Part shown: piece after piece, positions 18,108 to 23,529 of the stretch
Position numbering within the stretch: the stretch's first letter is position 1
Layout of the letters: each line of letters starts with the position of its first letter
IMG/VR virus record: IMGVR_UViG_3300017788_000176
Coordinates: 1 to 23,529 of that record
DNA length: 23,529 nucleotides
From: a virus
Reading direction: 5' to 3' (one strand)
Notes under the pieces: generated by a model
The model's input: the letters and a program-made list of their open reading frames with translations, nothing else
What the model was told of the DNA's origin: nothing
Databases searched by the model: none
Program-made: the position numbers and the translations under genes

Positions 18108-19223
18108 TTACATTATTCCTATTTCTTTTCCTGCGGCAAAATTCTGTAAACTAAATCTCCTCAATCTTTCTCTATTATAAACCGGAGTTACTGTAATACT
18201 GATTGTCGATAATACCGGAACCCAATTTTCTTGATTATTACGATAAACATTTATGTAATTAACATCATCCTTGAGATCTACCTGAAAATTTTTAATAACA
18301 ACAGGAACATTATTAAAAACCCTAGGCCCATAACCAGTTAATCTGCAGACTACAGGAGGATTCCCAGCAAATGATCCTTGACCGTAAAACATCTTTGTTG
18401 CCGTCCTTAAAAACATAGTAGCTTCCAACCAATAAGCACCGTCCTCGGAAGTCTCTGCCGGGAAATCTCCAGATATGGTGATATCATCAATTTGACTATT
18501 TTTGTAACTCTGAAAAGGAAAATTACTGTGTACAGGATCTGTAGAAGTGTAGTTTGCTTTGCTACTAATAGTTAAATTAGGAGTAAAAGGAAAAATCATT
18601 CCCGCCGTTCTAGACAATCTTGAAAAAGTACCTTTTCCAAAAAGTGTATCAAAGTCGCACGATATTCTGACCCTCCAATCACCTTCTATTGAAGGGATAA
18701 TTTGGACCGCCGCTGTGCTTTTAAACAATTCGGCACCGCTAGGTAAATTTAATGCTCTACCTAAACTTAAAATGTTGTTGAGTTGTCCTGCTGCTGCTGA
18801 AACTTTTCCTGCAAGCTCAGCTAACCCAGAACCGAGGCCGCCGGCGCTCGCTATACCATTGGTTATCTTATTAATGGTATTGGCTGCGCTAGACGCTATA
18901 TTTGATACTGCTCCTGCTGCTTGACCAGCAGCAGATAACGCACCCCTTACGCCTCCTACCAGTGTTTGGGCAGCACCGTTTACTCCACCTGTAGACGATA
19001 AACTGCCGAATCCACTCTCTGCATTGAATCTTCCGCCGCCGGTTATTCCATTAAAGGACGAATTCAGGCCTGCACCTGATTTGGAGATCTTGTTGTCTAA
19101 AAAACCTTTATCGGCCGCGGTGCCTGCACCTTGAACCGCTGCACCTGCTGAATTTTGAGCTGCTGCGACCTGAGCAGCAGCATTGGCAACTATCTTTGAT
19201 TGTGGATTTACGCTTAAAGACAT
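18108..19223 (-). CDS. 48: Tail-tube-associated baseplate protein, gp48/gp54 family
   Basis: gp48 and gp54 cap the hub and start tail-tube polymerisation in T4. The C-terminal half (residues about 170-371) has the tube-protein-like pattern I associate with this family: GMIFPFTPNLTISSKANYTS, DPVHSNFPFQSYKNSQID, ITISGDFPAETSEDGAYWLE and MFLRTATKMFYGQGS, then INVYRNNQENWVPVLSTISI. The N-terminal 165 residues are Ala/Gly/Ser-rich, low complexity and probably helical, unlike the rest. Length (371) is close to T4 gp48 (364). T4 gp54 (320) is the alternative, and the two paralogues cannot be separated by eye. This is the first gene of the leftward operon; AAAGG lies about 10 bases before the ATG, and a late-type promoter box lies about 20 bases upstream. 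Confidence 0.72.
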   Translation of the reverse strand: MSLSVNPQSKIVANAAAQVAAAQNSAGAAVQGAGTAADKGFLDNKISKSGAGLNSSFNGITGGGRFNAESGFGSLSSTGGVNGAAQTLVGGVRGALSAAGQAAGAVSNIASSAANTINKITNGIASAGGLGSGLAELAGKVSAAAGQLNNILSLGRALNLPSGAELFKSTAAVQIIPSIEGDWRVRISCDFDTLFGKGTFSRLSRTAGMIFPFTPNLTISSKANYTSTDPVHSNFPFQSYKNSQIDDITISGDFPAETSEDGAYWLEATMFLRTATKMFYGQGSFAGNPPVVCRLTGYGPRVFNNVPVVIKNFQVDLKDDVNYINVYRNNQENWVPVLSTISITVTPVYNRERLRRFSLQNFAAGKEIGIM

Positions 19224-19242
19224 ATTTTTTTACCTTTTAGTC

Positions 19243-19250
19243 TATTTATT
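19243..19250 (-). promoter_or_regulatory. T4-late-type promoter box for the baseplate operon
   Basis: On the minus strand the box reads AATAAATA, 7 of 8 matches to the T4 late -10 consensus TATAAATA, which is recognised by RNA polymerase carrying gp55. It lies 19 bases from the ATG of the first baseplate gene, leaving room for a short leader with the AAAGG site. T4 late promoters need no -35 box, and none is seen. Confidence 0.6.
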
Positions 19251-19262
19251 CTTGTAAAAATG

Positions 19263-19271
19263 TGCTATTAT
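19263..19271 (+). promoter_or_regulatory. Possible extended -10 promoter for gp55 and the recombination genes
   Basis: TGCTATTAT matches the bacterial extended -10 (TGnTATAAT) at all but one base. A convincing -35 at 16-18 bp is missing, which extended -10 promoters tolerate. Host sigma-70-type recognition is therefore possible. An overlapping TATAAGTA at 19271-19278 is one mismatch from the T4 late box and is an alternative reading that would make gp55 autoregulated. Confidence 0.4.
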
Positions 19272-19296
19272 ATAAGTAAGTGAGGACAAGAATTCG

Positions 19297-20133
19297 ATGA
19301 CAATACAACCAAAAATAAAGTACCTAACAAATAAAGATATACTAAAAGAAATACATCTAAGCAAAAACACATATTGCGCATTTACCCAACCAGAATATCA
19401 TGATTACGATATGATCGTTTCGAGCCTGGAAAAAATAAACATACGATCAATCGCAGCAGCCAAAAAAAATAGAGCACAGAAATTATCAAAACTTTCCCAT
19501 GAACATGCGCTGTTAACTGATAAAAAAGCTTCAGCCAGAAATTTTGAAATCGATTATAAAAAGATTTCTAAACAAGATGTTATTTTTCGAATCATGACAT
19601 TTGAACACATCCCATTAGCACCTGGCCGCAAAAAAACTGTTAAATCAACTGCCGACGGTCATGAAAAAGTAAATTTTCCACCATTCCAACATTGGAAATT
19701 TGATGATAGAGATAATTTAATCTGTATTGGTAAGAGTCACTGGAAAGGTGATGTGCATCTAGGAGAGTTTTCTAAAGATCATGGAAAAATGACTAATGAC
19801 CTAGCCCGTATGTTCATTAAACTCTGTGAAAGATATGCTACCAGAGGTAATGTCCGCGGTTATACCTATAATGATGAAATGCGAGGACAGGCCATACTTC
19901 AGCTCACACAAATAGGACTACAGTTTGATGAATCCAAATCCAACAATCCTTTTGCTTATTATACCGCTGCTGTTACTAATTCATTCGTTAGAATCATCAA
20001 TATCGAAAAACGCAATCAAAACATACGAGACGATATATTAGAAATGAATGGCATGAACCCTAGTTGGACCAGGCAAAATAGCGGACCTAGTCTTTCCGAA
20101 AAATCGCATGGCGACGGCGGCGATTGGGATTGA
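19297..20133 (+). CDS. 55: Late-transcription sigma factor gp55, extended form
   Basis: gp55 replaces the host sigma factor to direct RNA polymerase to late promoters. The sigma region 2-like core is at residues about 165-245 (NDLARMFIKLCERYATRGNV; GYTYNDEMRGQAILQLTQIG; KSNNPFAYYTAAVTNSFVRI), aligning with the T4 gp55 stretch that contains FSGYT and KNPHAY. The N-terminal KYLTNKDILKEI (residues 8-19) parallels YVNNKELLQAI of T4. Between these lies an insert of roughly 130-150 residues (TYCAFTQPEYHDYDMIVSSL; RIMTFEHIPLAPGRKK; KVNFPPFQHWKF) that T4 lacks, so the protein has 278 residues against 185. The C-terminus (SLSEKSHGDGGDWD) lacks the hydrophobic sliding-clamp-binding peptide I recall in T4 (SLDFLYE). 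GAGGA lies 10 bases before the ATG. It is followed after 32 bp by gp47. Confidence 0.9.
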   Translation: MTIQPKIKYLTNKDILKEIHLSKNTYCAFTQPEYHDYDMIVSSLEKINIRSIAAAKKNRAQKLSKLSHEHALLTDKKASARNFEIDYKKISKQDVIFRIMTFEHIPLAPGRKKTVKSTADGHEKVNFPPFQHWKFDDRDNLICIGKSHWKGDVHLGEFSKDHGKMTNDLARMFIKLCERYATRGNVRGYTYNDEMRGQAILQLTQIGLQFDESKSNNPFAYYTAAVTNSFVRIINIEKRNQNIRDDILEMNGMNPSWTRQNSGPSLSEKSHGDGGDWD

Positions 20134-20165
20134 TTTAATTATTCAAGAAACATATACCAATATCT

Positions 20166-21176
20166 ATGAATCTTTTTAAAAAAGCTGCCTGCTTTACCGA
20201 TATACATTTTGGTATGAAGGGCGGAAGTAGAACTCATAACCAAGACTGTGAAGACTTCGTCACATGGTTTTGTGATACTGCCAAGGCAGAAGATTGCGAA
20301 ACTGCGATCTTCTTAGGTGACTGGCATCATAATCGATCAACTACTGACGTCAGTACCATGAACTATACTGTTAGTAACTTGGAAAGACTGAGTAAGTCAT
20401 TTGAAAGAGTATATCTTATACTAGGAAATCACGATGAGTACTACAAAGATAAACGTGAAATCCATAGTTTAGAATTTGCAAGGCTGTTTCCTAATATTGT
20501 ACCTATCAATAAAATCTTTACCGATGGTGATGTAACTATAATGCCATGGTTAATAGGAGACGAATGGACCGAAGTTCCTAAAATCAAAAGTCGCTATATT
20601 TTTGGTCATTTGGAATTGCCTCATTTTTATATGAATGCTATGGTTCAAATGCCCGATCATGGACAATTGCAAAGAAATCATTTTGTTAATCAAGAATATG
20701 TATTCACTGGCCACTTTCATAAACGGCAACAATCAGGTAATATCATCTACATGGGCAATGCTTTTCCACATAACTATGCCGATGCGGGAGACGACGAACG
20801 AGGAATGATGATCTTCGAATGGGGTAAAGAACCAATTTATAAAGCATGGCCGGAGCAGCCAGTATTTCGAATCTATGATTTAAGTGTTCTATTATCTAAT
20901 CCGGAAGATTATCTAAAAGAAAAAATGCATGTTAGGGTCAATATCGATGTTCCATTAAGTTTTGAAGAAGCTAACTTTATCAAAGAAACTTTCATAAAAC
21001 AATTTCATTTAAGAGAACTGATGTTAATTCCACAAAGAGAAGAAATACAAGATGTAACATTCTCGGGAGATGTCGAATTCCAAAGCGTAGACACCATTGT
21101 AGTTAATCAACTAACTTCAATAGAATCTGAGTCGTACGATAAAAATCTTTTATTAAGCATCTACCATAATTTATGA
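20166..21176 (+). CDS. 47: Recombination nuclease subunit gp47 (SbcD/Mre11-type)
   Basis: gp47 is the metallophosphoesterase nuclease subunit that resects DNA ends with gp46, feeding strand invasion and recombination-dependent replication. The metal-binding motifs appear in order: TDIHFG (residues 11-16), GDWHH (51-55), GNHDE (87-91), FGHLE (146-150) and TGHFHKR (181-187). Length (336) matches T4 gp47 (339). The C-terminal part (FRIYDLSVLLSNPEDYLKEK; VRVNIDVPLSFEEANFIKET) fits the capping domain. The ribosome-binding site is weak (only AAGAAA about 17 bases upstream). The last four bases (ATGA) overlap the gp46 start, which suggests coupled, balanced synthesis of the two subunits. Confidence 0.95.
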   Translation: MNLFKKAACFTDIHFGMKGGSRTHNQDCEDFVTWFCDTAKAEDCETAIFLGDWHHNRSTTDVSTMNYTVSNLERLSKSFERVYLILGNHDEYYKDKREIHSLEFARLFPNIVPINKIFTDGDVTIMPWLIGDEWTEVPKIKSRYIFGHLELPHFYMNAMVQMPDHGQLQRNHFVNQEYVFTGHFHKRQQSGNIIYMGNAFPHNYADAGDDERGMMIFEWGKEPIYKAWPEQPVFRIYDLSVLLSNPEDYLKEKMHVRVNIDVPLSFEEANFIKETFIKQFHLRELMLIPQREEIQDVTFSGDVEFQSVDTIVVNQLTSIESESYDKNLLLSIYHNL

Positions 21177-22951
21177 CTATAAAAATAAAAAATCTAACTG
21201 TTAAAAATTTTATGAGTGTAGGTAATCAAACTCAGGCTATTGATTTTGATAAAGGTCAACTAACGTTAGTGCTCGGTGAAAATCTAGATTTAGGTGGAGA
21301 TGATACCGGGGCACGTAACGGCACCGGTAAAACAACCATTGTTAACGGTTTAAGCTATGCCATATACGGCAACGCCTTAACGAATATCAAAAAAGATAAT
21401 CTAATCAACAAAATTAATAATAAAAATATGTTGGTTACTATTACTTTCGAAAAAGATGGGATAGAATATCATATTGAACGTGGTCGAAAACCAAATCTAT
21501 TAAAATTTTCTATTAACGGGCAAGAGCTACAAACCAAAGATCAAGACGAAAGCCAAGGTGATAGCAGGGAGACACAAAAATCCATCGAAGAATGTGTTGG
21601 CATGACACACGATATGTTTAAGCACATTTTAGCATTAAACACATACACCGAACCTTTTTTATCAATGAAGGCTGGAGACCAACGAGCGATCATTGAACAA
21701 TTATTAGGTATAACTATTCTTTCAGAAAAAGCAGAATCTCTCAAAGATGGTATCAGGATCAACAAAGATTTAATTTCTCAAGAAAATACAAAAATCGAAA
21801 CTATCAAAATTAGCAATGAGAAAATACAACAAAGCATCGATTCGCTAATTAGAAAACAAAAACTTTGGAGTCAAACCAGAACAGAGAACATCGAAGATCT
21901 GAAAAAATCAGTAAAAAAATTATCATTGATCGACATTGAAAAAGAAATACAGTCTCATAAAGATCTAGCCGAGTGGCGAAAAAATAAAACCGAGCTAGAT
22001 AATATCAACAGTTTGATTACTAAGACAGTTCTACAACTTGAAAAAGAACAGAAGATTTTTAACAAAATAACATCCGAACTAGCACAATTAGAACTGCACA
22101 AATGTCATGCTTGTGGTCAGGATCTGCATGATCAAAAACACATGGAATTATTAGAGCAGAGAAAAACAACCTTAAGCGAAAGCGAGAAAAATTTAAAAGA
22201 GTTAAATGAAGAACATGCAGCACTATTAGAAGCAAAATCTCTAATCGGAGAACTAGAATCAATGCCTGTTACCAATTACTCCGACTTAGAGGAAGCATTA
22301 AATCATAAAAATACGTTAGATAATTTAGAAAAAGAAATTAAAAACAAAGAATTAGAAACTGATCCTTACCAAGATCAGATTTTAGAATTACAAAACACCG
22401 CCCTCCAAGATATTAATTGGGATAATATCAACGAATTAACCAAAGTTAAAGATCATCAAGAATTTTTATTAAAGCTTTTAACCAACAAAGATAGCTTTAT
22501 ACGCAAACGTATCATTGATCAAAATTTAAGTTTTTTAAATAATCGACTCTGTTACTACCTCGATACTATCGGTCTGCCGCATACCGTAAAATTTCAAAAT
22601 GATTTAACAGTCCAAATTACTCAACTAGGACAAGATCTCGATTTTGATAATTTATCAAGAGGTGAAAGAAATCGACTTATATTAAGTTTAAGCTTTGCAT
22701 TTCGCGATGTTTGGGAAAATCTGTACCAAAATATCAACCTACTATTCATTGACGAGTTAGTTGATAGCGGTATGGATGCTAGTGGTGTTGAATCTAGCAT
22801 CAAAATACTTAAAAAAATGACTAGAGAAAGAAATAAAAATGTATTTTTAATTTCCCATCGAGATGATCTAACAAACAGAGTAAATCAAGTTTTAAAAGTT
22901 ATTAAAGAAAATGGATTTACCAGTTATGCGACAGACGTGGAACTCGTATGA
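21173..22951 (+). CDS. 46: Recombination nuclease subunit gp46 (SbcC/Rad50-type ATPase)
   Basis: gp46 is the ABC-type ATPase partner of gp47. Walker A is GARNGTGKTT (residues 46-55), preceded by an acidic, Gly-rich stretch (GENLDLGGDD) not present in T4 gp46, where the lysine loop follows the strand directly. A long charged coiled coil (about 185-440) is interrupted by the zinc hook CHAC (311-314), the apex where two molecules join through a metal ion. The ABC signature is LSRGE (494-498), Walker B is LLFIDE (523-528) and the switch histidine is in LISHRDD (559-565). Length (592) is near T4's 560. The start overlaps gp47 by ATGA and the end overlaps the next gene by ATGA. Confidence 0.95.
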   Translation: MTIKIKNLTVKNFMSVGNQTQAIDFDKGQLTLVLGENLDLGGDDTGARNGTGKTTIVNGLSYAIYGNALTNIKKDNLINKINNKNMLVTITFEKDGIEYHIERGRKPNLLKFSINGQELQTKDQDESQGDSRETQKSIEECVGMTHDMFKHILALNTYTEPFLSMKAGDQRAIIEQLLGITILSEKAESLKDGIRINKDLISQENTKIETIKISNEKIQQSIDSLIRKQKLWSQTRTENIEDLKKSVKKLSLIDIEKEIQSHKDLAEWRKNKTELDNINSLITKTVLQLEKEQKIFNKITSELAQLELHKCHACGQDLHDQKHMELLEQRKTTLSESEKNLKELNEEHAALLEAKSLIGELESMPVTNYSDLEEALNHKNTLDNLEKEIKNKELETDPYQDQILELQNTALQDINWDNINELTKVKDHQEFLLKLLTNKDSFIRKRIIDQNLSFLNNRLCYYLDTIGLPHTVKFQNDLTVQITQLGQDLDFDNLSRGERNRLILSLSFAFRDVWENLYQNINLLFIDELVDSGMDASGVESSIKILKKMTRERNKNVFLISHRDDLTNRVNQVLKVIKENGFTSYATDVELV

Positions 22952-23190
22952 AAGAAGATCGCGATTACCACGAGATGATGATACAGGCTTTTCAAGAATA
23001 TTTTAAGTATCATAATAAACTCTTAGCCGATTGTAATGTAACAGCTGGAGTTAAAGCTCGATTTTGGTTAGGTAAGATTAAAGAAGCTGCAACACTAGGC
23101 AAAAGAGAAATACTTAAAACAAATAAAGAAATTAAAAAATCCAGAAATGGCAAACCAGGACGACCAAAAAGAATAATTAAGGACAAATGA
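22948..23190 (+). CDS. Small basic protein of unknown function between gp46 and the GIY-YIG gene
   Basis: I do not recognise this 80-residue protein. The first half (DYHEMMIQAFQEYFKYHNKL) is likely helical and amphipathic. The middle has ARFWLGKIKEAATLGKREIL. The C-terminal 20 residues are strongly basic and contain GKPGRPKR (68-75), which resembles an AT-hook (GRP core flanked by basic residues). DNA binding is therefore possible but unproven. It overlaps gp46 and the downstream gene by ATGA at both ends, so it is almost certainly translated with them and may assist the same DNA-processing work. Confidence 0.7.
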   Translation: MKEDRDYHEMMIQAFQEYFKYHNKLLADCNVTAGVKARFWLGKIKEAATLGKREILKTNKEIKKSRNGKPGRPKRIIKDK

Positions 23191-23529
23191 CATGGTTGTA
23201 TCAGAACAAAACTTTAGATGAAATTCCAGAAGGCTACATTGGCTTTGTATATCTCATTACAAATCTAAAAACAGGGCAAAAATACGTAGGCAAGAAATTA
23301 GCACAATTTAAGCGCACAAAACCACCTCTCAAAGGCAAACGACTTAAAAGAAGATCCACAATTGAAAGCGATTGGCGCGATTACTGGGGTTCTTCCGATA
23401 GGCTCAACGCAGATGTACAGGCACTAGGTCCGGAAAACTTCACTAGAGAAATACTTTATCTTTGCAAATCCAAGGCAGAAATGTCATATCTAGAGGCAAG
23501 AGAGCAGTTTGAACGCAGGGTTTTAGAGT
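23187..23529 (+). CDS. GIY-YIG family nuclease-like protein (partial, C-terminus outside window)
   Basis: The ATG overlaps the preceding stop (ATGA), with AAGGA just upstream; the frame is open to the right edge (114 codons). The GIY-YIG fold is visible as GFVYLITNLKTGQKYVGKK (residues 19-37), a basic stretch KGKRLKRR (49-56), ESDWRDYWGSS (60-70), ALGPENFTREIL (79-90) and the candidate catalytic glutamate in SYLEAREQF (about residue 103). Tyr22, Tyr33 and Gly35 match the motif. Such proteins in T4-like phages include Seg-type homing endonucleases and uncharacterised stand-alone nucleases. The basic insert and YWGSS resemble the second group as I recall it. Its place in a tight cotranscribed run argues for a resident function over a recent insertion. 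Confidence 0.78.
   Translation, partial: MTWLYQNKTLDEIPEGYIGFVYLITNLKTGQKYVGKKLAQFKRTKPPLKGKRLKRRSTIESDWRDYWGSSDRLNADVQALGPENFTREILYLCKSKAEMSYLEAREQFERRVLE

Larger units (their letters stand above)
19224..19296. other. Divergent intergenic region between the structural and replication arms
   Basis: These 73 bp are the only divergent gap in the window and carry the control signals for both arms. On the minus strand are a late-type box and the AAAGG ribosome-binding site of the gp48/54-like gene. On the plus strand are an extended -10-like TGCTATTAT and the GAGGA ribosome-binding site (19282-19286) of gp55. The composition is very AT-rich. No terminator hairpin is seen. Confidence 0.75.

Noticed and set aside
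18559-18924. Plus-strand 121-codon frame opposite the gp48/54-like gene
   Set aside because: It is a shadow of the Ala/Gly-rich coding region; its Leu/Ala/Pro composition is what the complement of GC-richer Ala/Gly codons produces.
19221-19240. T-rich stretch at the left edge of the divergent gap as a terminator
   Set aside because: There is no stem-loop in front of it, and it coincides with the A-rich leader and ribosome-binding site of the gp48/54-like gene. No transcript converges here.

Overview
The window looks like part of the genome of a T4-like myovirus (contractile-tailed dsDNA phage). It is AT-rich and carries two divergent T4-type modules. The leftward strand encodes baseplate parts in the order gp48/54-like, gp53, a large hub protein, gp5, gp25, gp6 and then a giant structural protein. 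The rightward strand encodes the late sigma factor gp55, the recombination nuclease pair gp47/gp46, a small basic protein and a GIY-YIG family protein. From memory, the details (a gp5 without lysozyme, an extended gp55, a VrlC-like hub protein between gp53 and gp5, a gp46 with an enlarged P-loop region) fit marine T4-likes that infect cyanobacteria or SAR11-type hosts better than enterobacterial T4. The host cannot be fixed from this window. No tRNA, insertion sequence, CRISPR array or integrase was seen.

Left arm, 1-19223, minus strand. Seven genes are packed almost without gaps. Stops and starts touch or overlap at most junctions, and the largest gap is 47 bp. The arm starts at the divergent intergenic region with a T4-late-type box, AATAAATA, about 20 bp upstream of the first gene. 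The products assemble the tail-tube base (gp48/54-like), the hub and spike (762-aa protein and gp5) and the wedges (gp53, gp25, gp6). The last gene is an uninterrupted frame of at least 3317 codons that leaves the window at base 1 and covers about 42% of it. It combines blocks I recall from giant phage virion proteins, Trp-rich CBM5/12-like modules, a stretch of five FG-GAP-like (integrin-type beta-propeller) repeats and Gly-rich repeats near the visible end.

Right arm, 19297-23529, plus strand. gp55 would direct RNA polymerase to late promoters, such as the one facing it across the 73-bp gap. gp47 and gp46 form the SbcD/SbcC (Mre11/Rad50)-type end-processing complex used in recombination-dependent replication. 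gp47, gp46, the 80-aa protein and the GIY-YIG protein are chained by ATGA overlaps. The GIY-YIG gene is cut by the right edge.

No stretch over 300 bases lacks a gene. Most of the window is a recognisable T4-like structural and replication backbone. The least understood parts are the giant protein and the long insert in gp55.
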